Positions 7,692 to 16,333 of a DNA stretch of 43,665 nt are shown here, piece by piece (within the stretch, counting starts at the first letter, position 1; each line of letters begins with the position of its first letter). This DNA comes from Prosthecobacter debontii. GTDB taxonomy: Bacteria > Verrucomicrobiota > Verrucomicrobiia > Chthoniobacterales > Chthoniobacteraceae. The stretch covers positions 1-43,665 of the forward strand of contig CAMDQC010000028.1 in assembly GCA_945905735.1 (NCBI GenBank). The letters run 5' to 3'. The notes under the pieces are model-generated. The model worked only from the letters and a program-made list of their open reading frames with translations, ran no database searches and was not told where the DNA came from. Both the position numbers and the translations under genes were made by a program.

Positions 7692-8768
7692 CTACGGCCC
7701 GGATAAACCGACAATCTCCCCGGCGTATCCCGTGAGCTCCAGATAGCCGTGGCCCTTTACTGCCAGGCCTTCGCGAGTGCCAGCGATGTCTATGAGCCCT
7801 TCCCAATAAACGACCGGCTTGAGCACGAGCTCCTGATTTTCCACCGGCGTGCTCACTGCGATGTCGAGGCGGAGCGATGGCACGCGCACCTGCCAGCCGA
7901 TCGGGTAATCGCCGCCTGTCTTTGCGCTCTTCCATCGGCGTGTGGGCTTTAGCTCGATCTCCTCGCGGCGGAGATGCGTCACCGTTCCGTCGGGCGCGAT
8001 CCACGAGCCGCTCGATGCGCCGTCCACGGTGCCGTCCTTGCGGCGGAGTTGGTAGAGCATCAGCTCCGAGCCGTCGTCGAGCTGCACGCTGAACCAATCC
8101 CAGCCCACCTGCCCGCTCGCCAGCGGACTCGACGCCCACTCGTGGTCGAACCAGCTCTCGCCGTCCACCGCCAACTCCTTGCCGCCGATGCGCAGCGTCC
8201 CCTTCGAGCGGAGCCGTGTGCCGGAGTAATAGTGAGACGCGTGCCCGGCCTCGACGGCCTTGTTGCTGATGCCGCCTTCGCCGTGGATCGCCCACGGTTT
8301 TGCGCGCTCTAGCCGCAGAGAAAGCGCGCGCTCCCCATCCGTCGCGCGCGCCACGAACGCGCCATCCGCCGCCAGCTCCAGCGCCCAATCGCCCAGCCAC
8401 GCCACGCGATTTCCCTCTCCGAAACCCGCTTCCCCAAAAGCTCCGCGCTTCATCGTCTGCGTAAAATGAAACTCCTTCGCCGTGACATCCGTGATCGTGA
8501 AATGCCCAAATTTGAGCGCATCGCCCACGAATCTCGACGCCACCGCAGGCGCACCCGGCGGGCGCAATCCCTGCCGGAAAAACGTGAGCTGATACCCAAA
8601 GCGCCGCCCATCCGTCGCACGGAGATTGCCCGTGAGATACCACCACTCCGTCTTAAACTCGCGATGCAGCGCATGGTCACGCGGCCACTCGTAGGCGAGG
8701 CCGGGCAGCGCCAACTGCCAATCGCCGGCCAGCGCGGGCAGCGCAAGTATTGTGAGCCACTTTATCAT
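7692..8768 (-). CDS. AttH/CrtC-like lipocalin-fold protein of an FtsX-type ABC operon
   Basis: The 358-residue protein starts at the ATG at 8768, giving a short signal (MIKWLTILALPALAGDW) and a 4-base ATGA overlap with the permease. The frame is open far upstream, but that part is only a shadow of the permease. It matches the AttH / hydroxyneurosporene-synthase-like double lipocalin family: LPGLAYEWPRDHALHREFKTEWWYLTGNL at the front, then FGYQLTFFRQGL, YYSGTRL, WFDHEWASS, GWDWFSVQLDDGSELMLYQLR. The family includes carotenoid 1,2-hydratase and the AttH component of AttEFGH transporters. No carotenoid genes are nearby and the permease is, so an envelope or transport role is more likely than hydration of carotenoids. 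Confidence 0.88.
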   Translation of the reverse strand: MIKWLTILALPALAGDWQLALPGLAYEWPRDHALHREFKTEWWYLTGNLRATDGRRFGYQLTFFRQGLRPPGAPAVASRFVGDALKFGHFTITDVTAKEFHFTQTMKRGAFGEAGFGEGNRVAWLGDWALELAADGAFVARATDGERALSLRLERAKPWAIHGEGGISNKAVEAGHASHYYSGTRLRSKGTLRIGGKELAVDGESWFDHEWASSPLASGQVGWDWFSVQLDDGSELMLYQLRRKDGTVDGASSGSWIAPDGTVTHLRREEIELKPTRRWKSAKTGGDYPIGWQVRVPSLRLDIAVSTPVENQELVLKPVVYWEGLIDIAGTREGLAVKGHGYLELTGYAGEIVGLSGP

Positions 8769-11170
8769 TCTCCCCGCAAAGCCTCCGCGATCTCCACACT
8801 CCGCGCAATCCTCGCCGGCCACCACGCTGCCAGCACGGCCACTGCCGTCAGCCAAAATGGAATCGCCGCGAGCGTCGCCACGGGGACGGAGAACGCAATC
8901 GTCCAGCCGAAGAACGCCGGGTTCACCACCCACGTCAGGACCATGGCCAGCGGGAGCCCGGACGCGATTCCCAGCACCGCCGCCGAGAGCCCGAGCAGTG
9001 CGGCTTCGCAAAGCACGACTTGCCCCACGAACTGCGCCGTCCCGCCCAGCGCCCGCAGGAGCGCCAGCTCCCGGCGACGCTCCACGACGAGCGCCGTCAT
9101 CGTTAAAAAGACGCCGACAATCGCGACGATGACAGCCACCGTGCGGAGCACTTCCGTCACCGCGAACGTCTGGTCGAACACCAGCAAAATCTTCTCCCGC
9201 AGCGCACGGCTCGTATTCACCGAGAACTGCCCCGCGTCCGCAAACGCCGCACGGAACTCCCGCTCCAGCGCCGCGCCGTCCGCGCCGGGATGCAGATACA
9301 CCGCAGCCGAGAGCGCCCCGTGTTTTCCCCACAGCCGCGCGTAAGCCGTCGCGCCCATCAACACCATCCCACGGTCACGCGAATAGTCCGCATACACGCC
9401 CGCCACGGGGAACTCCACGCGCCCAGCAGGCGTCTCCAGCGCCACCGCGCCGAGGCCGTAGCGTCGCGCGTACGGCTCCGTCACCGCCACGGCTTCCCCG
9501 GCGAAAACACGCGCCATCGCCGCGTGTCCATCGGTCCCTCGAAACGACAGATTATCCCGATAGCGCCCATCCACGACGGCCAACGTGAAGTCCCCATCCA
9601 CCGACTGCTCGAAGAACGTATCCACGCCCTCCGCTTCGGGCCGAGCGCGGAGCCACGCCACGGCTTCATCGGGCAAAAAAGAGTTCAGCCCGAACGACTC
9701 ATTCGCAGCAGGCGCGATGAAAAAATCCGCCACGATGCCGCGCCCGATCCACGCGTCCAGACTGCTTCGAAAAGAGAACACCATCACGATCAGCGCCACG
9801 AGCATCGCCACCGCCGCCGCGAGTGCGGAGACCGTCACCGCATTCCTCCGCATCGAGCGCCGGAGCCGCTCTGCCGCTAGGCGCAGCGGCAACCACGGCA
9901 CAGTGCGCGCGACAAACCGCACCACCGGAATCAACACCGGCGACAGCAGCGAAAACCCCGCGAGCACCAAGAACGCCGCCGCAAACGCCAGCCACGCCGG
10001 ACCCTTCCCCAGCGCACCGCCCGCAGCCGCAGCCGCAGCCAGCAGACACAGCGCGCCGCCCAGCCACCACCGCCGCACATGCAGCTCCTCGCGCACCGCG
10101 CCCGCCACTCCGCGCAGCGCCGCCACAGGCTCCACGCGCGACGCCTCCGCCGCTGGCCCCCACGCGCCCACGAGCGCCGCCGCCACGCCGTAAGCCGCCG
10201 CCAGCGCAAACTGCGACGGGTTCAGCCACAGCCGCTCCACGTTCACCAGCGCGTAAAGTGCCGTCACCGTCTGCTCCACCGCGCCCGTCAGAAAACGCGC
10301 CAGCCCCACGCCGAGCACGCCGCCGAGCAGCACGCCCGGCACGGCATACAGCAGGGCTTCGCCCAAATAGATCAGCCTCACGCCCAGCCGCGTCACGCCG
10401 AGTGCGCGGATGATTCCGATCTCCGTCCGTCGTCGAGCCACGGAGGTCGAGACGGTGTTGAAAACCAAGAACACCGCGACCAGCAGCGACACCATACTCA
10501 GCGCGGTGAGATTGAGCTGAAACGCCGCCAGCATCTTCCCCAGTTGCTCGCTGCGCTGGCGCGGCGGCCCGACGGACAGCCCTTTTGCCAGCGGCGCAAT
10601 CGCCGCCACCGCCTCGCCCACTCGCAGCGGATCGCGCAGACGGATTTGCAGCGAACTCACCCTCCCCGCCCGGCGGAAAACCTCCTGCGCCCAGCCGATG
10701 TCCATCAGCGCCAGCCGCGAGTCACTCACCGGCAGCTCCCCATCTTCGACAATCGCCAGCACCACCAGTCGCACCGTGCGCCCGTCCACCACCACGGGAA
10801 ACTCCGCGCCCACCGCCAGCCCATTGCGCGCGGAAAACTCCCGCGTCACCGCCACGCCGCCCGGCGTCGTCAGCCACCGCTCGCCGTTCGTCGCTGCATC
10901 GCCGGAAAGCTCGAACGTCCGAAACTCCGCCCCGCTGATCACATCAATCCCGATGAGCCGCAGATACTCCCCCGGCTTCCCCGGCAGCGTCGCCAAGCCC
11001 TCCACAATTCCCGTCACGCCTGCCACGCCAGGCAGCCGCTCAATCAAGGGCCAGAGCTGCTCATCCACATTCCCGCGCACTTCCACGTGCGCTTTCCCCG
11101 CCACCATATCCACGCCTGCGGCGAACGACTTCGTCGCGCTCTCATTCGCGATCTGAATCGCCAAATACAC
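8765..11170 (-). CDS. FtsX-type ABC permease (two-module, AttF/AttG-like)
   Basis: The 801-residue form starts at the GTG at 11170. It contains two FtsX/MacB repeats, each with a periplasmic MacB-like domain and membrane segments (LNLTALSMVSLLVAVFLVF, VLRTVAVIVAIVGVFL) and the cytoplasmic motif RRTEIGIIRALGVTR / RRRELALLRALGGTA. Homology-like coding continues upstream in frame to about 11278 (RLSILHIFWWHVARYVRRHR, then LLALLNVLSIALGIAV), which would supply the missing first membrane helix. No ATG, GTG or TTG occurs there. The natural start position, just before RLSILH, reads ATC (11278-11276). The true start may therefore be an AUC codon or a mutated ATG. It follows the GHMP kinase stop by 36 bases in the same frame. 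No ABC ATPase gene is adjacent, unlike most operons of this type. Confidence 0.88.
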   Translation of the reverse strand: MYLAIQIANESATKSFAAGVDMVAGKAHVEVRGNVDEQLWPLIERLPGVAGVTGIVEGLATLPGKPGEYLRLIGIDVISGAEFRTFELSGDAATNGERWLTTPGGVAVTREFSARNGLAVGAEFPVVVDGRTVRLVVLAIVEDGELPVSDSRLALMDIGWAQEVFRRAGRVSSLQIRLRDPLRVGEAVAAIAPLAKGLSVGPPRQRSEQLGKMLAAFQLNLTALSMVSLLVAVFLVFNTVSTSVARRRTEIGIIRALGVTRLGVRLIYLGEALLYAVPGVLLGGVLGVGLARFLTGAVEQTVTALYALVNVERLWLNPSQFALAAAYGVAAALVGAWGPAAEASRVEPVAALRGVAGAVREELHVRRWWLGGALCLLAAAAAAGGALGKGPAWLAFAAAFLVLAGFSLLSPVLIPVVRFVARTVPWLPLRLAAERLRRSMRRNAVTVSALAAAVAMLVALIVMVFSFRSSLDAWIGRGIVADFFIAPAANESFGLNSFLPDEAVAWLRARPEAEGVDTFFEQSVDGDFTLAVVDGRYRDNLSFRGTDGHAAMARVFAGEAVAVTEPYARRYGLGAVALETPAGRVEFPVAGVYADYSRDRGMVLMGATAYARLWGKHGALSAAVYLHPGADGAALEREFRAAFADAGQFSVNTSRALREKILLVFDQTFAVTEVLRTVAVIVAIVGVFLTMTALVVERRRELALLRALGGTAQFVGQVVLCEAALLGLSAAVLGIASGLPLAMVLTWVVNPAFFGWTIAFSVPVATLAAIPFWLTAVAVLAAWWPARIARSVEIAEALRGE

Positions 11171-11314
11171 CGCGATTCCCAGCGCGATACTCAGGACGTT
11201 CAGCAGCGCCAGCAGCCGATGCCGCCGGACATACCGCGCGACGTGCCACCAAAAAATATGAAGGATCGAAAGTCTGATGCCGCAGCAGATAGCGGAACTC
11301 TCCGCCTTCCGCCA

Positions 11315-12349
11315 CTACCGGCGCGGGAGTATCTGCGGTTTGCACACGACCACGCCGAGGGGCTGCATTTTCTCCACGAGGGCTTGATACATGGCCTCGT
11401 CGTCGTAGGTGCCGACGATGGCACCGCCGCTGCCGGTGAACTTCGCCGAGCAGCCGAGGCTGCGTGCAGTCTCGACCATCTGGAGATTCCCGAGGCCCAT
11501 CTTGTCGCCGTAGATCACTTTGCGCAGATCGAAGTTCGCGTTGAGCAGCGGCGCGATCTCGGAGCCGCGCGCTTGCACGAGGAGGTCGCGCGTTTGCTGG
11601 GCGAGGCTGGCCCATGTTTGCATGGCGTCGTGGACTTCTTTGTCGTCGGCGTTCCAGCGTTTGCGGATGTCGTTGTGCGGGACTTCGGTGCCTTCGCCGA
11701 GCTTGGTCTTGAAGGCGACATAGAGCGGCGGGAGCAGCCTCGGGTCGATCTCTTCGTAGAGCCCGTGGCCTTCGCGCTCCATGTGCGTTTTGTTGAAGTC
11801 CATGAAGACGGCCCCTTCGTACACTTGGATGACGCGATCTTGCAGCCCGGCGGGGATGCCGAGTTCTTCGTTCTCCACGCTGAGGATGATGCTCGGTTGA
11901 AGGTGCTTCGGGATGTCTTGGTCCGTCACGCCGTAGAACTTCATCAGCGCGCGAAATGCGGCGGTGATGATGGCGCTCGACCCGGCCATCCCGACGCGGG
12001 AGGGGATGGTGCTGTGGTATTTCAGCCGGAAGCAGCGGTCGTGCAGCCCGACGCGGCGCTCGGTGCATTCGCGGTAAAAGCGCTTCACCGTCGCCTTGAG
12101 CAGACGCACCCCGCCGTAGTAGCCGTAGAGTGCGACGTCGGCGACGAGCTGGTCTATGCTGTCGAACCGCGAGTGGTCGCGCTCGTTCGGGACGATCTCG
12201 ATTTTGTCTGCCTCGGTCAGTTCCACCCGCGCGGAGTAGTTGCGGACGATAAAAGAGATGGTCTTGCCGAAGTAACCATCCGACGGATTGCCGATGAGCC
12301 CAGCGCGGGCGAAAGCTTCAGTGCGAATGGTGAGTGGTTTGTCTGCCAT
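11315..12349 (-). CDS. GHMP kinase, glucuronokinase-like
   Basis: The 344-residue protein is close by eye to plant glucuronokinase: ARAGLIGNPSDGYFGKTISF, GYYGGVRLLKATVKRF, the GHMP ATP loop IPSRVGMAGSSAIITAA, VENEELGIPAGLQDRVIQVYEG and the C-terminal KFTGSGGAIVG. Glucuronokinase makes glucuronic acid 1-phosphate for the salvage route to UDP-glucuronate in the cytoplasm. Length and motif order fit the GHMP family (galactokinase, mevalonate kinase). Relatives acting on other sugars cannot be excluded, as substrate residues cannot be judged by eye. It is the first gene of a minus-strand operon with the FtsX permease and AttH-like protein. Confidence 0.88.
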   Translation of the reverse strand: MADKPLTIRTEAFARAGLIGNPSDGYFGKTISFIVRNYSARVELTEADKIEIVPNERDHSRFDSIDQLVADVALYGYYGGVRLLKATVKRFYRECTERRVGLHDRCFRLKYHSTIPSRVGMAGSSAIITAAFRALMKFYGVTDQDIPKHLQPSIILSVENEELGIPAGLQDRVIQVYEGAVFMDFNKTHMEREGHGLYEEIDPRLLPPLYVAFKTKLGEGTEVPHNDIRKRWNADDKEVHDAMQTWASLAQQTRDLLVQARGSEIAPLLNANFDLRKVIYGDKMGLGNLQMVETARSLGCSAKFTGSGGAIVGTYDDEAMYQALVEKMQPLGVVVCKPQILPRR

Positions 12350-12440
12350 GAAAAATGTGGGTTCCTTTAGCGAAAATCGCGCCGCAGGATTCGGAGATTC
12401 GCTGGGCGCGTCAACCGCGAAGGCGTGGCTGGACCGCTAT

Positions 12441-12542
12441 CGGGTGTGATTAAAAGTGGCTTGGGCGTCCCGTCCATGAGTATCGCTCCTTCATGGGCGA
12501 GACGCCCAAGCCACTCGCACTCTTCCACTTTTCGTCACACCC
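12441..12542. repeat. Large imperfect palindrome (REP-like)
   Basis: A 14-base perfect stem (AGTGGCTTGGGCGT at 12455-12468 with ACGCCCAAGCCACT at 12502-12515) continues inward with few mismatches (CCATGA with TCATGG). Further out there are weaker arms: GGGTGTGA near 12441 with TCACACCC at 12535-12542, and AAAAGTGG with CCACTTTT. It lies between the divergent GHMP kinase and PepSY-like genes. It looks like a dispersed intergenic element rather than a terminator, as no gene ends here. Confidence 0.75.
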
Positions 12543-12605
12543 AAAGCGCCGTATCGTCACCCTCCGAGATTGACGCACCGCCCGTCTCCCCGCTATCCGC
12601 GCTCC

Positions 12606-13097
12606 ATGAAAATGACGCCGCTTTTTGCCGCCCTCTGTCTCGCCTCTCTCTCATTTGCCGAAGACGATGGGAAGCTCACCATCGACATCCCCTCACCCGT
12701 CCAAGCAGCCATCGCCAAAGAGAAAGGCGATACGGGGAAAATTCTCGAATTTAAGCGGGTGAACGAAGCTGACGGCGCGACCTATGTCGTCGGCCTGATC
12801 ATCGACGGGCAAAACTACGAACTCGTCCTCGACGCTGCGGGTCGCGTGATGAAAAAGGCGCTAAAGTCCGACGACGATGGACCGAAGTTGATGACCATCA
12901 AATCGGTCCCCCTCAAAGTCCAGCAGACGCTCCAGCGCGAAGCGGGTGCAGGATTGATCAACGATATCGAACGCTCGGAAGAGAAAACCACGTATTCGAC
13001 GGAGGTCGTCATCGCGAAGCGAAAATACCGTATCATCGTGGACGCAGCCGGAACTCTGGTCTCAAAAGAATACGTCGGTGAAGAGGACGAGAAATAA
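12606..13097 (+). CDS. Secreted PepSY-like protein
   Basis: The 163-residue protein starts at the ATG at 12606, giving a clean signal peptide (MKMTPLFAALCLASLSFAED). Two PepSY-like repeats follow: GKILEFKRVNEADGATYVVGLIIDGQNYELVLDAAGRVMKK and INDIERSEEKTTYSTEVVIAKRKYRIIVDAAGTLVSKE. Such domains are found on periplasmic or surface proteins and are linked to protease inhibition or to cargo binding. The C-terminus is acidic (EEDEK). It stands alone, with no operon partner on this strand. Confidence 0.8.
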   Translation: MKMTPLFAALCLASLSFAEDDGKLTIDIPSPVQAAIAKEKGDTGKILEFKRVNEADGATYVVGLIIDGQNYELVLDAAGRVMKKALKSDDDGPKLMTIKSVPLKVQQTLQREAGAGLINDIERSEEKTTYSTEVVIAKRKYRIIVDAAGTLVSKEYVGEEDEK

Positions 13098-13177
13098 CGA
13101 GTCGCCTCTCGGCCAAACCCTCAACGACTTTATTTCCCCTCCGATGTGAACCCCGCAGCCGCTTCCACGCTTGTTTT

Positions 13178-14932
13178 CTAAACCGCCTCGGTCTGGGTCA
13201 GTGTGCCGCCGGTTGTGAGGATTTGCGGGATGAAGCGGAAGAAGTTACTCCCCACAATATCGTTGCGCATGTTCGCCCCATCGCCTGCATCAAATGTCAT
13301 CGCGCCCATGAATGATACCCGCAGATTTGCAGGGTCTATACTGTTGCCGATGCGCACTTCATCCGCTCCGATCCCCGTCAGAATCGTCGCAATTCCCGAC
13401 ACACGCGAGACGCCCGTGTAGATCGCACTGCGCTCGATACGCAGCTCGTCTGCACCGATTTGCGTATCCACGTAAAAGTCACGCGCGTTCACGTTATCGA
13501 TGGTCGTCACATCAGCACCAGAGCCCGTCTGGAGCTTGAAATCCCGTTTCGCATTCAGCTTCGCAATCGCGACCGTGCTCACGTCTTCCCCGGTCTGAGC
13601 GACAAAATCCTTCATCACCTGGATGTTCGCAATCGTCAGCGTATCAATCGTAGCGCCGACCATGTCTATCGTCAGGGCGGCACCAAATTGCAGCCCGTTC
13701 GCATTGCCGACCCGGCTTTGCAAAACCACGCTCGACGGACCAATCCCATCCAGCCCCAGTTGCACGCTCGCATTCCCCGCGACGACGCCATCCGCGACGA
13801 TGCTCACCAAGTCATTCACCGTTCCACCCACGAACCCGAGGTCCGCCAGCGCGAGGCTCACCACGTCTAGCTCGAACCGACTGGCCCCGCTTCCGCCGTC
13901 CATGCTCGTGCTGCCTTTCACTCCGAGCAGGCTCCCCGTCGCGCTCAACCGATCGTCCCCGGCATTCCCGAAAAACGACAGACTTTTCCCAATCGTCGTG
14001 CGCCCGCTGATGCTGACGGCGTCATTGCCTATGCCCCCAGTGAGCATCACATTATTCCGAATCGTCGTAGTCCCAGAAACCAGTTCCGCCAAACCACCGC
14101 CCACACCGAGGTTAATCCTCAAGTCCGCCAAAACACTGTTGCTCTGCCCGGAGAAACTCACACGGCCTGCTCCCACTCCGAGGTCAATATCCACAATTCC
14201 CACCACCGAAACCGCGCCGAAATAATTGTGCGCAGCGGCGAACTCAAAAGTGTTCGCCCCTCCCCCGCCCAGCATCGTGACAAAGCCCACCGCCGCAAAA
14301 GACCTCCCGCTCGCCGTGAAAGAATCATCTCCCTCCCCGCCGTCAAAAGTCAGCTTCCGCTTAAAGACCACGCTGTCCCCGGACAGCGACACCGTATCGC
14401 TATTCGGCCCGCCGGTCATTGCAGCATTCCCGTGAACCCTCGTCACCACCGCACGGAAATCCACCGTCCCGCCCCCGCCGAGGTCCAGATCGAGGAAGCC
14501 CCGTATCCGCGTCTCACTCCCGGCAAACTCCACCATCCCACCCTCCGCCCCGAGCGAAATCTCCGCCCACCCACCCGTCGAAGTTTTGAAATTAAAGCCC
14601 TTCAACGAGTCCACACCAGCGCCCCCATGAAAGCGAAAGCTCTCCACCCCACCCAGCCCCATCACCTCAAACGAATCGGCCCCCGTCCCGCCCTCAAACA
14701 GCAGATGCTTCAAAGTCCCACGCAAGTTCTTCGACGTCTGCCCCACCACATCAATATCGGTCCCATCCCCCGTCACGCGGTAAGTATTCGTCCCCGTCCG
14801 CACAATGGTGACATCATGGTCCGCTCCATCGCTCCCATCGATCGTGATCAAGCCTTTGGAAAAAGTAACGGTGACCAAGCCAGCCGGAGCGATGCGTTGT
14901 TCGAGGCGTTCGGGAAAAGTGAATGAGTCCAT
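13178..14932 (-). CDS. Large secreted repeat protein with a PVC LEPR-type N-terminal motif
   Basis: The 584-residue protein is taken from the ATG at 14932. The open frame upstream lies over another gene, whereas from this ATG the protein begins MDSFTFPERLEQRIAPAGLV, matching the LEPR-type leader of PVC surface proteins. The rest is a series of about 30-50-residue beta-rich repeats with G-G-x-G-x-D/N-S motifs (FEGGTGADSFEV, FDGGEGDDSFTAS, LTGGIGNDAVSIS, FFGNAGDDRLSAT, LQTGSGADVTTI). These resemble haemolysin-type beta-roll repeats but lack the strict Ca-binding nonapeptide. It is likely an exported adhesin or surface-layer protein. No catalytic domain is seen. Confidence 0.82.
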   Translation of the reverse strand: MDSFTFPERLEQRIAPAGLVTVTFSKGLITIDGSDGADHDVTIVRTGTNTYRVTGDGTDIDVVGQTSKNLRGTLKHLLFEGGTGADSFEVMGLGGVESFRFHGGAGVDSLKGFNFKTSTGGWAEISLGAEGGMVEFAGSETRIRGFLDLDLGGGGTVDFRAVVTRVHGNAAMTGGPNSDTVSLSGDSVVFKRKLTFDGGEGDDSFTASGRSFAAVGFVTMLGGGGANTFEFAAAHNYFGAVSVVGIVDIDLGVGAGRVSFSGQSNSVLADLRINLGVGGGLAELVSGTTTIRNNVMLTGGIGNDAVSISGRTTIGKSLSFFGNAGDDRLSATGSLLGVKGSTSMDGGSGASRFELDVVSLALADLGFVGGTVNDLVSIVADGVVAGNASVQLGLDGIGPSSVVLQSRVGNANGLQFGAALTIDMVGATIDTLTIANIQVMKDFVAQTGEDVSTVAIAKLNAKRDFKLQTGSGADVTTIDNVNARDFYVDTQIGADELRIERSAIYTGVSRVSGIATILTGIGADEVRIGNSIDPANLRVSFMGAMTFDAGDGANMRNDIVGSNFFRFIPQILTTGGTLTQTEAV

Positions 14933-15053
14933 ATTGCCAACATATCGGCCCTCCTTCCCGTCTTGGATGCCCTTTCCGCAAAGATAGAGTCCGCCAACAT
15001 TTGAGTTTGCGTGCTTGCTCTCCCACGCGCGGGCAGTGGACAACCGGCGGCAG

Positions 15054-16019
15054 ATGTCTTTGCAGATGAAATCGACGCCGGAATGGCGCTCCGCCGTTTG
15101 GCGGCTCATATTGGTGACGGCGGCTTGGGGGCTGAGCTTCCCGGCTGCGAAGGCGGTGATGATGGCGCAGGGCGCGCTGATGCCGGGGCGGGCGGAGTGG
15201 TTCCATGCGGCGTTCATTTTGATGAATCGGATGCTGCTCTCCACGCTGGTGATGGCGCTGATTTTACGCGGCAGACTGCGCGGGCTGAGCAAAAAGGAAT
15301 GCGTGCAGGGGCTCCAGCTCGGGCTTTTCGGTGGGCTCGGGATGCTGCTGCAAACGGATGCGCAGAACTATATCGCGGCCAGCACATCGGCGTTTTTCAC
15401 CCAGTTCACGAGCGTCTTCGTGCCTATCTATGTGGCGATTCACGGGCGGCGGTTTCCGTCGTGGGCCGTGGTGCTGGCGGCGGGGCTGGTGGTGGCGGGG
15501 TGCGCGGTTTTGAGCGGGGTGGAGCTGGGGAAAATCCATCTCGGGCGTGGGGAATGGGAGACGATTTTGAGCGCGATGCTTTTCACCGGGCAGATCGTCA
15601 CGCTGGAGCGCCCGGTCTTTCACGGCAACGATATGCGGCGGACGGCGACGGTGATGTTTGCGGTAAAAGGGCTGCTGGTCGTGCCACTGGTCATCGCCGG
15701 CGGCGGAGCGGATGTGCTGTGCGCCTACACGTCGGGGCCAGTGATGATCATCACGCTGCTGCTCACCCTTTTTTGCACGACTTACGCCTACGCCACGATG
15801 GTGCGCTGGCAGCCGTATGTGACGAGCACGCAGGCCGGGCTCATCTATGCGACAGAGCCTTTGTTCGCGACGCTATGGGCGCTCTTTTTGCCCGGCTGGT
15901 TCTCCTCGCTGGCCGGGATCGTGTATTACAACGAGCATCTCTCCACCTCGTTCGTACTTGGCGCGGCGCTCATCGTGGCGGCGAATGTGGTGATCATTTT
16001 CGCGCCGCGAAAGGCGTAA
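15054..16019 (+). CDS. EamA/DMT-family transporter
   Basis: The 321-residue membrane protein has about ten hydrophobic helices and the two-EamA-repeat layout of drug/metabolite exporters. The front reads LILVTAAWGLSFPAAKAVM; later come ALLFTGQ-like LSAMLFTGQIVTLE, TQAGLIYATEPLFATLWALFLPG and a last helix FVLGAALIVAANVVIIF. The ATG at 15054 has GGCGG just upstream; an ATG at 15066 is the alternative. Substrate is unknown. It is divergent from the repeat protein and converges on the small gene at 16025 with only 5 bases between. Confidence 0.88.
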   Translation: MSLQMKSTPEWRSAVWRLILVTAAWGLSFPAAKAVMMAQGALMPGRAEWFHAAFILMNRMLLSTLVMALILRGRLRGLSKKECVQGLQLGLFGGLGMLLQTDAQNYIAASTSAFFTQFTSVFVPIYVAIHGRRFPSWAVVLAAGLVVAGCAVLSGVELGKIHLGRGEWETILSAMLFTGQIVTLERPVFHGNDMRRTATVMFAVKGLLVVPLVIAGGGADVLCAYTSGPVMIITLLLTLFCTTYAYATMVRWQPYVTSTQAGLIYATEPLFATLWALFLPGWFSSLAGIVYYNEHLSTSFVLGAALIVAANVVIIFAPRKA

Positions 16020-16024
16020 GCAGG

Positions 16025-16333
16025 CTACAAAACTTCGATGGGATGTGAAATCAGCCAAATATCAAGCTGCTGGAAGTCTCTCTTCAGTCGCTCTTTGAAT
16101 ACACGGAACCAAGTGCGGTTTTCTTGCGTATCGGCGACATCCGCGAATACGCGAACGAGGTCGTCTCTATAAACAGTCCCTTCATGCTGCCAGACGCCGC
16201 GAATGTTTTGAGGCTCAAATGAAGCGGCTCCGAACTGCTCGCGGATGGCGACAATGACTTCACCGATGATCTCATCGGGAACCGCAATGCCGTCGTTAAA
16301 CCGTAGCGGCAGCAGTATCTCGTAGCGACGCAT
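16025..16333 (-). CDS. Small conserved-looking protein of unknown function (second gene of a pair)
   Basis: The 102-residue protein begins MRRYEILLPLRFNDGIAVPDE and ends DFQQLDIWLISHPIEVL. It has no signal or membrane segment and mixed alpha/beta composition (GVWQHEGTVYRDDLVRVFADVADT, RTWFRVFKERLKRDFQQLDIWL). From memory, similar short proteins occur beside a partner like the next gene in cyanobacteria and PVC bacteria, but I cannot name a family. The start overlaps the upstream partner by 38 bases, so the two are probably translated together. The tight pairing of two small cytoplasmic genes suggests a toxin-antitoxin or a small enzyme/regulator unit; this is inference only. Confidence 0.75.
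   Translation of the reverse strand: MRRYEILLPLRFNDGIAVPDEIIGEVIVAIREQFGAASFEPQNIRGVWQHEGTVYRDDLVRVFADVADTQENRTWFRVFKERLKRDFQQLDIWLISHPIEVL

Noticed and set aside
10079..12370. 763-codon open frame on the plus strand
   Set aside because: It lies antisense to the FtsX permease and GHMP kinase, is full of His/Arg/Gln runs and has no motif.
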